A program made the translations under genes and the position numbers. The notes below the pieces were generated by a model. It worked only from the letters and a program-made list of their open reading frames with translations. It was not told where the DNA came from and did no database searches. Positions 53,615-62,120 of a stretch of DNA of 64,000 bases are shown one piece after another (position 1 is the first letter of the stretch; each line of letters starts with the position of its first letter). Location of the stretch: contig CCFG01000008.1 of the NCBI GenBank assembly GCA_000752215.1, forward strand, positions 62,607 through 126,606, read 5' to 3'. The DNA is from a bacterium MS4. Its GTDB lineage: Bacteria > Bacillota > Clostridia > Oscillospirales > Acutalibacteraceae.

Positions 53615-54064
53615 ATGTTGGACAAAATTGACAGAAAACTTATTATGCTCTTGCAGTCCAATGCAAGGATGTCGGTGAAGCGGCTGGCGCAGGAGGTCTT
53701 TCTGTCCGCCCCGGCGGTGTCGGCCCGGCTGGAACGGCTGGAAAAGCTCGGCGTGGTCGAGGGCTATACGGCTACGGTCGATTATGTGAAGCTCGGCTAT
53801 CACATCCTCGCGTTTATCAATCTGGAGGTGGCTCCGAGCGAAAAGCCCGTCTTTTATCCGTTTATCCGGCAATGTCCCAACGTGATCGAATGCAACTGCA
53901 TTACAGGGAATTATTCCATGTTGATAAAAGTCGCGTTTCCCAGTACCATTGAACTGGATACCTTTATCGGCCAGATTCAGCAGTTCGGGCATACGCAGAC
54001 ACAGATCGTTTTTTCCACCCCAGTTCCGCACAGGGGGATTGCCCCGGCGGACCCGGTGGAGTAA
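53615..54064 (+). CDS. Lrp/AsnC family transcriptional regulator
   Basis: A 149-residue regulator. The N-terminal winged helix has LDKIDRKLIMLLQSNARMSVKRLAQ and LSAPAVSARLERLEKLGVVEGY, in part, followed by a RAM domain with ECNCITGNYSMLIKV, the ligand fold. GGGGGGAC precedes ATG 53615. Probably an amino-acid-sensing regulator; targets unknown, and it is separated from cutC by only 53 bases. Confidence 0.92.
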   Translation: MLDKIDRKLIMLLQSNARMSVKRLAQEVFLSAPAVSARLERLEKLGVVEGYTATVDYVKLGYHILAFINLEVAPSEKPVFYPFIRQCPNVIECNCITGNYSMLIKVAFPSTIELDTFIGQIQQFGHTQTQIVFSTPVPHRGIAPADPVE

Positions 54065-54094
54065 ATCGGATCAATTCATACGGCAGCAGGGGAG

Positions 54095-54129
54095 CATCCC
54101 GCGGCAGTGTCCGCCGGATGTTCTTTTTT
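54095..54129 (+). terminator. Terminator after the Lrp-type gene
   Basis: CATCCCGCGG (54095-54104) pairs with CCGCCGGATG (54111-54120) with one mismatch, followed by TTCTTTTTT. Confidence 0.88.
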
Positions 54130-54140
54130 GTGAAAAGCTT

Positions 54141-54169
54141 TTGCTTTATAATGCGGTAGATGGTATAAT
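54141..54169 (+). promoter_or_regulatory. Promoter of the DUF212 gene
   Basis: TTGCTT (54141-54146), a 17-base spacer and TATAAT (54164-54169) with TG just before the -10, an extended form. Confidence 0.7.
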
Positions 54170-54255
54170 TAAATAATCACTGTAAAGAGCAGAAATATCC
54201 TGCGCCGGGAGCGGCGTTCCGGATATACGAATATTTTGAAAGACGGGGATTTCAG

Positions 54256-54738
54256 ATGGTATTAAGGTTCTTGACCTATAATTATTTAATTATGATCGGC
54301 ATTGTATCGTGGATGCTGGCGCAGTTGATCAAATCGATTATTTTTCTTTGCAGAAACAAACGGCTCGATTTTAAAACGCTTTCCGGCTCCGGCGGAATGC
54401 CGAGCGCCCATTCCGCGCTGGTATGTTCCGTTGCCGTCGGCACGGCGCACGAATACGGATTTGGCTCCCCGTACTTTTCCCTTGCCTTTACCCTTGCCGT
54501 GATCGTCATGTATGACGCCATGGGGGTCCGGCGCGCGGCGGGACAGCAGGCGAAGGCCATCAATGACATTGCGGAATATCTGAAAGAAAACAAATGCAAT
54601 CTGCCGGACGGGGGGAGATACCTCAAGGATACCGCCAGTCAGCTGAATGAATCGCTCGGCCATACTCCGCTGGAGGTTTTTGCGGGCGTTGTTCTGGGCA
54701 TCTGCGTCGCCGTGGTTTCGATCATCTGGCTGCGCTAG
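54256..54738 (+). CDS. Divergent PAP2 family membrane protein (DUF212)
   Basis: A 160-residue membrane protein. It has an N-terminal helix (IMIGIVSWMLAQLIKSIIFL), SGGMPSAHSALVCSVAVG near residue 47 with the PSAH histidine of acid-phosphatase-like proteins, VMYDAMGVRRAAGQQA near residue 90 and GHTPLEVFAGVVLG at the end, the full DUF212 pattern. It is related to PAP2 lipid phosphatases, but activity has not been established for most members. Confidence 0.9.
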   Translation: MVLRFLTYNYLIMIGIVSWMLAQLIKSIIFLCRNKRLDFKTLSGSGGMPSAHSALVCSVAVGTAHEYGFGSPYFSLAFTLAVIVMYDAMGVRRAAGQQAKAINDIAEYLKENKCNLPDGGRYLKDTASQLNESLGHTPLEVFAGVVLGICVAVVSIIWLR

Positions 54739-54774
54739 CATCTGCAGGACTGTAAAAAACGAGAGGGTGCCGTA

Positions 54775-55878
54775 TTGAGTCAAGTCTCAGGGAATACAAG
54801 AAAAAATCGGAATATGAGCATTGAGCTGCTGCGGATTCTGTTAATGCTGATGATCGTGACCCTGCATTATCTGGGGCACGGGGGCATGCTGGACGCGGTT
54901 CCCGCGGGCGGCGGAAGATATGTTTTCGTCTGGACACTGGAGACGTTTTCTTACATAGGCGTGAACGGCTTTGTCCTCATCAGCGGCTATTATCTTGCCG
55001 GTTCGGATTTTAAGATCAAAAAGCTGATTGCTTTGCTGGTACAGATCGTTTCCACATCGGCCGCCATCTATCTGATTTTTGTGGCGATGGGGCTGGCGCC
55101 CCTTACGAAGGGGCATCTGTTCGGCGCCTTCTTCCCCGTCATCACGGGAAAATACTGGTTTGCAACCAGCTACGTCGCGCTTTACTGCCTGGTTCCTTTT
55201 CTGAATATGGTTGTAAAAACGGCGACAAAACAGCAGATGCAGATCCTGGTGGTTCTGCTGAGCGCCATGTTCTGCTCGTGGAACGCCTTTTTTCCGCCGC
55301 TTACCATTATGAGCACCAACGGCGGCTATCATGTGGTATGGATGGTGTGCCTGTACTTCTTTGCGGCATATCTGCGGCTATACTGGGACCGTCAGATCAG
55401 CCCGTATTGGTATCTTGCGGGGGCCGTTCTGTGCTGTGTGTTTGTCGCGTGGAAAAAATGTACGGGCAGCGACGCTTTTCTGTCCTACGTTTCCGTACCG
55501 ATTACGCTTGCCTCCATTCTTCTGTTCCTTTTCTTCCGGGGGGTTACGGTCGAAAACCGGGCTGTAAGCAGGGTGATTTCTTTTGTGTCGCCGCTTACGT
55601 TCGGGGTCTATCTGATCAGCGACAACATCTGGGTGCGCGGTGTCCTTTACACCGGAATCCTGCACACCTCTCTCTATTTTGATTCGGCGAAAATTCTTTA
55701 TATCATTCCGGCCTCTGTTCTGGCGATTTTTGCAGCAAGCATGCTGTTGGAGCGGGTGCGGGCGCTTTTCCTGCGGCCGTTTACAGGGAGCGCGGCTTTT
55801 CAGAGGCTGTGCGACTGGGTCGCGGGGCTGGAATTCCTGCGGGGCTACGCCTCCGGCCAAGGCGGGCGCGCCGCCTGA
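54775..55878 (+). CDS. Acyltransferase family 3 membrane protein
   Basis: A 367-residue membrane protein with about ten helices. It opens NMSIELLRILLMLMIVTLHY, with the arginine and the histidine of the acyltransferase 3 active site, and has GVNGFVLISGYYL and FGVYLISDN. Such enzymes O-acetylate surface polysaccharide, peptidoglycan or small molecules. The start is TTG 54775 behind GAGAGGGTG. It may share a transcript with the DUF212 gene 36 bases upstream. Confidence 0.85.
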   Translation: MSQVSGNTRKNRNMSIELLRILLMLMIVTLHYLGHGGMLDAVPAGGGRYVFVWTLETFSYIGVNGFVLISGYYLAGSDFKIKKLIALLVQIVSTSAAIYLIFVAMGLAPLTKGHLFGAFFPVITGKYWFATSYVALYCLVPFLNMVVKTATKQQMQILVVLLSAMFCSWNAFFPPLTIMSTNGGYHVVWMVCLYFFAAYLRLYWDRQISPYWYLAGAVLCCVFVAWKKCTGSDAFLSYVSVPITLASILLFLFFRGVTVENRAVSRVISFVSPLTFGVYLISDNIWVRGVLYTGILHTSLYFDSAKILYIIPASVLAIFAASMLLERVRALFLRPFTGSAAFQRLCDWVAGLEFLRGYASGQGGRAA

Positions 55879-56000
55879 GCGGGGCGGGGGAAAACGGGTG
55901 TTCCCCGCAAAAATGTATGCCCGGGAATGTACATACTGCCTGAAAGTAGCATAGTATAAAGCGGAGAACGTTCCCCAAAACTATATGTTAGGTGGATTAT

Positions 56001-56480
56001 ATGTATAACTTTCAGAGTGGCGCTTGTGGTTCCTGGAATTCCTGTTCCGTAGAAAGAAGACAAGTTGCCTTAAACGCATCAAGCGGAGGGGTCGGCCCAC
56101 TGCCGATTATCACCACATTATTTGCCGAGCCGCTTAACGTGGTGTCCACCACCATAGATACAAGCGGCATGGGTCCTACAAACAATCTGCTGCATTTCAG
56201 CAGCATTATCAATTTGCCTCTCGGAATTTCCGTAACGCTGAACTTCCAGATCCGCCGTTCCGGCAGGGATGGTTCTATTGGCGTAGGCTCCACGTACACC
56301 TTCTCGACGATTGTCGATATTCTTGAGGCGGAGTCCTTCAGCTTCCAGTTCCTGGATGAAGCGGTGGAGCCCGGCTTCTACACCTATTCCGTTGAACTGT
56401 CGACGAATTCTATTATCGATGTAACGCCGGGTGCGACGGTTGGCAACGCGGTACTCAGCGTCCTTGCGGTAGCGGATTAA
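56001..56480 (+). CDS. DUF4489-like protein
   Basis: A 159-residue, Ser/Thr/Gly/Val-rich protein with no signal peptide or helix. Stretches such as NLLHFSSIINLPLGISVTLNFQIRRS and a later beta-rich AVEPGFYTYSVELS resemble DUF4489 proteins, small beta-sheet proteins of Clostridia; I recall this pattern but cannot verify the family. Two cysteine-glycine pairs near the start (ACGSWNSC) could form disulfides. AGGTGG precedes ATG 56001; GTG 55992 is inside it. Function unknown; a surface or spore location is possible. Confidence 0.55.
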   Translation: MYNFQSGACGSWNSCSVERRQVALNASSGGVGPLPIITTLFAEPLNVVSTTIDTSGMGPTNNLLHFSSIINLPLGISVTLNFQIRRSGRDGSIGVGSTYTFSTIVDILEAESFSFQFLDEAVEPGFYTYSVELSTNSIIDVTPGATVGNAVLSVLAVAD

Positions 56481-56606
56481 CTTTCAGCCGGTTTTGCGGT
56501 TGACCGCGCTCAGCCGTGCAACAGCGGTCGGAAGGACCGGCCGTCCACGGTGCTGCCGGAAACGTATTGCGGCGGAAAGTAAGGTCAAGTGGAAATACTA
56601 AACAGT

Positions 56607-56657
56607 AAAACAGCCGCCCTTTAAACGAAAGTTTACGGGGTGACTGTTTTTTATTTT
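56607..56657 (+). terminator. Terminator after the DUF4489-like gene
   Basis: AAAACAG (56607-56613) pairs with CTGTTTT (56644-56650), with an inner TAAAC/GTTTA stem, and is followed by TTATTTT. The preceding 125 bases show nothing else. Confidence 0.75.
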
Positions 56658-56718
56658 CACACGGCTCCGTGCCTGTCCGCTGCCGGAAAACCGCGCCGTT
56701 CCGGCAGGAAAAGCATTT

Positions 56719-56746
56719 GACAGAACGGGGAAATCGTGTAAAATAT
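56719..56746 (+). promoter_or_regulatory. Promoter of the alcohol dehydrogenase gene
   Basis: TTGACA (56719-56724), a 16-base spacer and TAAAAT (56741-56746). Confidence 0.65.
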
Positions 56747-56765
56747 AGGATAGATCAAAATGGGT

Positions 56766-56804
56766 AAGTAACGCTGAAAACGCGTTTGGCATTACTTCCT
56801 TTTT
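56766..56804 (+). promoter_or_regulatory. Hairpin with T-run in the alcohol dehydrogenase leader
   Basis: AAGTAACGC (56766-56774) pairs with GCATTACTT (56789-56797), with one mismatch, and a TTTTT run follows at 56800. It lies between promoter and start codon, so it could be an attenuator or an operator. Confidence 0.45.
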
Positions 56805-56828
56805 AAATTGCTGAGAAAGGATGAAGCA

Positions 56829-58010
56829 ATGAAAAATTTTACTTTCTATTCTCCTACCGAAGTAATTTTCGGCAAAGATGCCGAGCTGCAGGCCGCTGAT
56901 GAAATCAAAAAGCACGGCGGCACGCGCGTCTTTGTTGTTTACGGCGGAAACAGTGTGGTAAAAAACGGCCTTTTGGAGCGCGTGGAGAAAACGTTGGAAG
57001 AAGGGGGCCTTCCGTTCCTTTCCGTCGGAGGGGTCGTTCCGAATCCCCGCCTCTCTTTTGCCAGGGACGGCGTCAGGAAGGCGAAGGAGTTCGGCGCGGA
57101 CTTTATTTTGGGTATCGGCGGCGGCAGCGTGATCGATACGGCGAAGGCAATTGCCCACGGCGCTGCGAATCCGGACACCGATCTCTGGCTTTTCTGGACA
57201 AAACAGTCCGTGGTTACCAAAAGCAGTCCCGTCGGCGCGATCCTGACCATTTCCGCGGCGGGGAGCGAAACCAGCGACTCGGCGGTGCTTACCAATGGGG
57301 AGACGGGGGAAAAGCGCGGATTGAATACGCCGTTCAACCGGCCGAAATTCGCCATTATGAATCCGGAGCTGACTTATACGCTTCCGCCTTTCCAGCTTTC
57401 CTGCGGAATTGTAGATATCATGATGCATACGATGGACCGTTATTTTACGCTGACGGAGGGAAACGAGCTTACGGATGAGATTGCGGAAGCCCTTCTGCGC
57501 GTAGTGATCAAAAACGGAACCGCCGCGAAGGAGAATCCCCGCGACTACGGCGCGATGAGCGAACTGATGTGGTGCGGCAGCCTTTCCCACAACGGATTGA
57601 CCGGCCTTGGCGCGGTGATTGATTTTGCCCCGCATCAGCTTGGGCATGAGCTGAGCGGGAAATTCGACGTGGCGCACGGCGCCAGCCTTTCTGCGATCTG
57701 GGGCTCCTGGGCAAGATACTGCTATCGGACAAAGCCGGAGCGCTTTGTGCGTTTTGCGGAAAAGGTATGGGGAATCCATGGGAACAGCGCTGGAAAATCG
57801 GCCAACGCGGCGATTGACAGAACCGTCGCCTTCTTTGCTTCGCTGCAGATGCCCACCTGCTTTACGGAGCTTGGAATCGGCGTGCAGAGCGACGAGGTTC
57901 TGGGACAGCTGGCGGACAGCTGTGTGTTCTTTGGCAAGCGTAAGGTCGGAGGGTTCAGGCTTCTGGACCGCGACGACGTTTTCCAGATTTACAAAATGGC
58001 AAACCGCTGA
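56829..58010 (+). CDS. bdhA: Iron-containing alcohol dehydrogenase (butanol dehydrogenase type)
   Basis: A 393-residue group III dehydrogenase. It opens NFTFYSPTEVIFGK, with the NAD loop GIGGGSVIDTAKA near residue 100 and metal ligands in IMMHTMDRY, FAPHQLGHELSG and VAHGASLSAIWG. This is the YqhD/BdhA type of about 390 residues. It reduces aldehydes such as butanal during fermentation; substrate range is not readable. ATG 56829 follows GAAAGGATG; earlier ATG 56808 would overlap the leader hairpin. Confidence 0.92.
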   Translation: MKNFTFYSPTEVIFGKDAELQAADEIKKHGGTRVFVVYGGNSVVKNGLLERVEKTLEEGGLPFLSVGGVVPNPRLSFARDGVRKAKEFGADFILGIGGGSVIDTAKAIAHGAANPDTDLWLFWTKQSVVTKSSPVGAILTISAAGSETSDSAVLTNGETGEKRGLNTPFNRPKFAIMNPELTYTLPPFQLSCGIVDIMMHTMDRYFTLTEGNELTDEIAEALLRVVIKNGTAAKENPRDYGAMSELMWCGSLSHNGLTGLGAVIDFAPHQLGHELSGKFDVAHGASLSAIWGSWARYCYRTKPERFVRFAEKVWGIHGNSAGKSANAAIDRTVAFFASLQMPTCFTELGIGVQSDEVLGQLADSCVFFGKRKVGGFRLLDRDDVFQIYKMANR

Positions 58011-58050
58011 ATCGGGTTACTTGGCGAGACTACCTAAGGGAGGAATATAT

Positions 58051-58896
58051 ATGAACAAAACGGAAAAAAATCAATTGCAGAAACTGGCGTGCAAAGTGAG
58101 GATGGGAGCGATCGAGGGCGTATACAACGCGAAATCGGGGCATCCGGGCGGAAGCCTTTCGGCGGCCGACCTTTTCACCTACCTGTATTTTAAGGAGATG
58201 AAAATCGACCCCAAAAATCCAAAGGAGGAAAACAGGGACCGCTTTGTGCTTTCCAAGGGACACTGCGCGCCCGGCCTCTATGCGACCCTTGCTCTGAGGG
58301 GCTATTTTCCGATGGAGGAAATGAAGAAGCTGCGCCATATCGGCTCCATGCTTCAGGGACATCCGGATATGAAGGGAACCCCCGGTGTCGACATGAGCAC
58401 CGGATCGCTCGGGCAGGGCGTTTCCGCCGCCTGCGGCATGGCCGCCGCCGGGAAAATGGATCATAAGGACTACCGCGTGTACTCCATTCTGGGAGACGGC
58501 GAAATCGAAGAGGGCCAGGTTTGGGAAGCGGCCATGTTTGCGGCCCACCACAAGCTGGACAACCTCTGCCTGATTGTGGACAACAACGGACTGCAGATCG
58601 ACGGTTCCGTCGCCGAGGTTGGCGGACCGGAGCCGATCGATGAAAAATTCCGTTCCTTCGGCTTTGACGTCCAGGTTATCAACGGACACGATTTTGACGA
58701 AATAGAAGCCGCGTTCAACCACGCAAAGACTGTGAAAGACAGGCCGAGCGCGATTATTGCCAAGACGGTCAAGGGAAAAGACGTGTCCTTTATGGAAAAT
58801 CAGGTGGGCTGGCACGGCACCGCCCCGAACGCGGAACAGTATGAAACGGCAATGCAGGACCTGAACAGGGTACTGTCCGGATTGGAGGCGGAATAA
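58051..58896 (+). CDS. Transketolase, N-terminal subunit
   Basis: A 281-residue subunit carrying the thiamine diphosphate half. SGHPGGSLSAADLFTYLY is near residue 30, DRFVLSKGHCAPGLYA follows, and the Mg/ThDP motif is GDGEIEEGQVWEAAMFA near residue 150, ending with ILVDNN-like LIVDNNGLQIDG. Works with the next gene to exchange two-carbon units in the pentose pathway. AAGGGAGG precedes the ATG. The split form is common in Clostridia and archaea. Confidence 0.93.
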   Translation: MNKTEKNQLQKLACKVRMGAIEGVYNAKSGHPGGSLSAADLFTYLYFKEMKIDPKNPKEENRDRFVLSKGHCAPGLYATLALRGYFPMEEMKKLRHIGSMLQGHPDMKGTPGVDMSTGSLGQGVSAACGMAAAGKMDHKDYRVYSILGDGEIEEGQVWEAAMFAAHHKLDNLCLIVDNNGLQIDGSVAEVGGPEPIDEKFRSFGFDVQVINGHDFDEIEAAFNHAKTVKDRPSAIIAKTVKGKDVSFMENQVGWHGTAPNAEQYETAMQDLNRVLSGLEAE

Positions 58897-59841
58897 ATGG
58901 CTGAGATGGTAAAAAAGGCAACAAGAGAAAGCTACGGCGAAGCGTTGGCGGAGCTGTCTGAAGAATATCCGCAGGTGGTCGTGCTTGACGCCGACCTTGC
59001 CGCGGCGACCAAGACCGGCGTGTTCAAAAAAGTCTGTCCGGACCGCTTTATCGACTGCGGAATTTCGGAGTGCAACATGGTGGGCGTGGCCGCGGGCCTC
59101 GCGGCCTGCGGGAAAATCCCGTTCGCCACTTCCTTTGCCATGTTTTCGGCGGGCCGCGCTTTTGAGCAGGTGCGCAATTCCGTCGGTTATCCGAAGCTGA
59201 ACGTCAAAATCGTCGGTTCGCACGCGGGCATTTCCGTCGGTGAGGACGGCGCGACCCATCAATGCAACGAGGATATTGCGCTGATGCGCACGATCCCCGG
59301 TATGGTCGTGCTCAATCCGGCCGATCATTATGAAATGAAGGCCGCCATCAAAGCGGCAATCGAGCATCACGGCCCGGTCTATCTCCGTCTCGGCAGGCTG
59401 GCGGTGGAGAGCTTCAACAACGCCGACGACTATCGGTTTGAGCTGGGCAAGGGCGTCACCCTGCGCGACGGCAGGGATATCACCATCGTGGCCACCGGAC
59501 TGATGGTTTCCCGTGCGCTGAAAGCGGTAAAGACGCTGGAGGAACAGGGCATTGACGCAAGGCTCATCAATATCCATACGATCAAGCCGCTTGACCGCGA
59601 GCTGATCATCAAGGCCGCGAAGGAAACCGGCAAAATCATCACCGTCGAGGAACACAACGTCATCGGCGGACTGGGCGACGCGGTGTGCGGCGCTGTCTGC
59701 GAAGCGTTCCCCGTTCCGGTGATCAAGGTCGGCGTGAACGACGTCTACGGCCATTCCGGCCCGGCGGCCGACCTGCTTGACGAGTTCGGCCTGAACGCCG
59801 ACCATATTGTCGAGGTGACAAAGAAAGCACTTCAGAAATAA
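58897..59841 (+). CDS. Transketolase, C-terminal subunit
   Basis: A 314-residue subunit with the pyrimidine-binding domain and C-terminal domain. The cofactor glutamate is in FIDCGISECNMVGVAAGLA, with SFAMFSAGRAFEQVRNSV and VGSHAGISVGEDGATHQ; the last third carries TIKPLD and EEHNVIGGLG. It starts at the base after the N-terminal subunit stop. Confidence 0.93.
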   Translation: MAEMVKKATRESYGEALAELSEEYPQVVVLDADLAAATKTGVFKKVCPDRFIDCGISECNMVGVAAGLAACGKIPFATSFAMFSAGRAFEQVRNSVGYPKLNVKIVGSHAGISVGEDGATHQCNEDIALMRTIPGMVVLNPADHYEMKAAIKAAIEHHGPVYLRLGRLAVESFNNADDYRFELGKGVTLRDGRDITIVATGLMVSRALKAVKTLEEQGIDARLINIHTIKPLDRELIIKAAKETGKIITVEEHNVIGGLGDAVCGAVCEAFPVPVIKVGVNDVYGHSGPAADLLDEFGLNADHIVEVTKKALQK

Positions 59842-59867
59842 CACGAAGTCAGATCATCAATGTGCGA

Positions 59868-59896
59868 GGGCGGCCGGAATTTTCCGGCCGCCCTTT
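59868..59896 (+). terminator. Terminator after the transketolase genes
   Basis: GGGCGGCCGG (59868-59877) and CCGGCCGCCC (59884-59893) make a perfect ten-base stem, followed by TTTGTT. Confidence 0.88.
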
Positions 59897-59903
59897 GTTC
59901 ATA

Positions 59904-59932
59904 TTGTTTGGTCCCCGAAAATATGATAGAAT
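59904..59932 (+). promoter_or_regulatory. Promoter of the ThrE-type exporter genes
   Basis: TTGTTT (59904-59909), a 17-base spacer and TAGAAT (59927-59932), with TG two bases before the -10. Confidence 0.65.
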
Positions 59933-59976
59933 ACAATCGGTTTCAAATGGGAAGATATTTTCAAAGGGTGTTGTGA

Positions 59977-60741
59977 ATGAATTATGACGATCTGATTACG
60001 CTTACCGCCGACGTGGGCTGCCTTCTGCTGGCAAACGGCGCCGAAATTTACCGTGTGGAGGAATCCATGCAGCGTATTTTCCGCGCTTACGGGGTCAATA
60101 CGGGTGAAATTTTTGCCATCCCCACCTGTATCAATGTGACCATCACCACGCCGGCGGGCAAGCCGGTTACCTTGATCCGGCGTATCCCCGTGCGGGGAAC
60201 CAATCTTGACAAGGTGGAAAGGGGAAACGACCTTTGCCGCCGGATCTGCCGCGACCGTCCGGATTTTAAATCGGTGCGCCGCGAGCTGGATCAGATCGAG
60301 CACCGCCCGGTTTACGGGCTGCTGTTTCAGGTTCTCGCGTTTGCGATGGTTGCGTTTTTCTTTACGCTGTTTTACGGCGGGGATTTTACCGACGCGTACT
60401 GGGCAATGCTCTGCGGCGCGGTCATTAAAATCGTGTGCCATCATATGAACCGTTTTCATGCCAACCCCTTTTTCGTCAATATCGTCGCCAGCTTTGCGGC
60501 TGCGGCGCTCGCAATGCTTGCGGCGCAGTTCAATTTCGCGCTGGATACGGATAAGGTCATCATCGGCGCGCTGATGAACCTTGTCCCCGGAATCGCCATT
60601 ACCAGCTTTATGCGCGACCTGATCGCCGGGGACCTGATGGCGGGGCTGATCCGCTTTACGGAAAGCATGCTGGTCGCCACCGCGATCGCCATCGGGGCGG
60701 GCATTGCGCTCACGATGACGCGCATGATATGGGGGGTATAG
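59977..60741 (+). CDS. ThrE-family exporter, large subunit (DUF1212)
   Basis: A 254-residue membrane protein. The N-terminal cytoplasmic part has LTADVGCLLLANGAEIYRVEESMQRIF and VTLIRRIPVRGTNLDKVERGNDLCRRI, in part, the DUF1212 pattern, and five helices follow (about 115-250). Full-length ThrE exports threonine and serine in Corynebacterium; here the protein is split, with the smaller subunit in the next gene. Substrate by homology only. Confidence 0.88.
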   Translation: MNYDDLITLTADVGCLLLANGAEIYRVEESMQRIFRAYGVNTGEIFAIPTCINVTITTPAGKPVTLIRRIPVRGTNLDKVERGNDLCRRICRDRPDFKSVRRELDQIEHRPVYGLLFQVLAFAMVAFFFTLFYGGDFTDAYWAMLCGAVIKIVCHHMNRFHANPFFVNIVASFAAAALAMLAAQFNFALDTDKVIIGALMNLVPGIAITSFMRDLIAGDLMAGLIRFTESMLVATAIAIGAGIALTMTRMIWGV

Positions 60742-60745
60742 CATC

Positions 60746-61186
60746 ATGAATTTTTTACCGTGCCTTTGGGCGTTCTGCGCCTGCGTTCCCTTCGGGGCCG
60801 TGATGAACCTGCGCGGGAAAACCCTGATTTTCGCGTCGGTCGGCGGCGGGATCGGCTGGGTTTTCTATCTGCTGAGCAGCCCCGTCCACAGCGATATTAT
60901 GCAGTATTTTATCGCGACGATCGCGATTTCCATCTACGCGGAGATGATGGCCAGGATTCTCAAAATGCCGGTGACGGGTTTTCTGCTCGTCGCGCTTCTT
61001 CCCATGGTTCCGGGGGGCGGCATTTATTATACTATGGAATACTGCGTCATCGGGAACAACGCCATGTTTATTGAAACCGGGCTGCACACGCTGGGTATTG
61101 CCGGCGCGCTGGCAATGGGGATCCTGCTGGTTTCCTCCATTGTCAGGCTGTGGACGACGGTGGTAACGCAAAATAAAAGGGCTTAA
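60746..61186 (+). CDS. ThrE-family exporter, small subunit (DUF3815)
   Basis: A 146-residue membrane protein with about four to five helices. GAVMNLRGKTLIFASVGGGIGW, in part, YFIATIAISIYAEMMARI and LLPMVPGGGIYYTMEY match the ThrE second half. It starts four bases after the large subunit ends. The pair likely forms a single exporter. Confidence 0.88.
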   Translation: MNFLPCLWAFCACVPFGAVMNLRGKTLIFASVGGGIGWVFYLLSSPVHSDIMQYFIATIAISIYAEMMARILKMPVTGFLLVALLPMVPGGGIYYTMEYCVIGNNAMFIETGLHTLGIAGALAMGILLVSSIVRLWTTVVTQNKRA

Positions 61187-61193
61187 AATACGG

Positions 61194-61235
61194 CGCGGCG
61201 GGATGTTGGTCCATTCATCCCGCCGCGTCCTGTTT
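61194..61235. terminator. Bidirectional terminator between ThrE and GNAT genes
   Basis: CGCGGCGGGATG (61194-61205) and CATCCCGCCGCG (61216-61227) form a perfect 12-base stem, with TCCTGTTTT after it and an A-run before, so it can serve both converging genes. Confidence 0.85.
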
Positions 61236-61237
61236 TC

Positions 61238-62104
61238 TTATTTTAATGGGAGCGTCAGCAGATCATAATCATACTGCGTTTCCGTATTAAATCCGCTTGT
61301 TATGTACAGCCGGCAGGCGGCGCGGTTGGTGCTGGCGACCTCCAGCGTAATTTTTCCGTCCCGCCGCATCAGCCGTTCCAGCAGCAGGCTCAGCGTTTCG
61401 CGCCCGTAGCCTTTGCCCTGGTATTTCGGTACGATGCCGAGTCCGAAAATGGAACTGTTTCCGTTTTCCGTGCTGACGTTGCACAGCCCGATCGGTTCGT
61501 TTCCCAAAAAAGCGGAATAAACGTTCATCGCGGGGTGTTCCAGTGCTTTTTTCAAAATGGATGCGGATTCCTCCGGACTGTTGCCGAAAAGCTCGGAGTC
61601 CAGCGCGGCCAGCCGGGGGATGTCCGCTTCATGGGGAGTCTCCAGCCGGAGAGTACCGGCCGGTCTGCGGAATCTGGCGCGGTCAAACGCCAGTAAATAT
61701 TCCGAATGGGAAGGGACGGCCGCAAGCGTTTCCAATACGCGCTTTGCGTCCGCGCCGCGGGGCTCGTGTACGAAAAGCACCCGGTGAATTCCCTGTTTGG
61801 CAAGTGTTTGTGCGGCCTTTTGGAACAGCAGAGTGAAAGCGCCCCTTTGCCGGAATTCGGGCAGCGTGTACGCCGAAATCTCCGCTTCCCCTTCCAATAT
61901 CATAAAGAGGGACAGGAAAGCAATGAGCCGGTCTCCCTCGTACGACAGATAAAAGCAGTCGGCGCGCGGGTCAAGGTTGAGTTCACCGGACAGGAATACG
62001 GGGCGTTTCAGCCCCTCGTGCTCCTGACAGATTGTTTCCAGCTCCCGTACCTTTTGGATTTGCTCTTCGGTCAGTACATTGGTCTGTATGCAGTTTATTT
62101 CCAT
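61238..62104 (-). CDS. GNAT acetyltransferase with tandem-like domains
   Basis: A 288-residue protein. The C-terminal GNAT domain is clear, with IFGLGIVPKYQGKGYGRETLSLLLERL containing the acetyl-CoA Q-x-x-G-x-G/A pattern, and TNRAACRLYITSGF later. An N-terminal half with EISAYTLPEFRQRGAFTLL looks like a second, weaker GNAT domain. ATG 62104 is behind a weak AGAGAAAG; the reading from 62200 runs into the PPK2 gene. Substrate unknown. Confidence 0.82.
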   Translation of the reverse strand: MEINCIQTNVLTEEQIQKVRELETICQEHEGLKRPVFLSGELNLDPRADCFYLSYEGDRLIAFLSLFMILEGEAEISAYTLPEFRQRGAFTLLFQKAAQTLAKQGIHRVLFVHEPRGADAKRVLETLAAVPSHSEYLLAFDRARFRRPAGTLRLETPHEADIPRLAALDSELFGNSPEESASILKKALEHPAMNVYSAFLGNEPIGLCNVSTENGNSSIFGLGIVPKYQGKGYGRETLSLLLERLMRRDGKITLEVASTNRAACRLYITSGFNTETQYDYDLLTLPLK

Positions 62105-62120
62105 CACATCTTTCTCTTTT

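Noticed and set aside
55884-55910. GCGGGG/CCCCGC hairpin after the acyltransferase gene
   Set aside because: It is followed by A rather than T and is only six bases long; not convincing as a terminator on the plus strand.
58030-59844. A 604-codon open frame antisense to the transketolase genes
   Set aside because: It mirrors two clearly coding genes with ThDP motifs; its translation shows no family and it has no ribosome site. High-GC third positions open the opposite frame.
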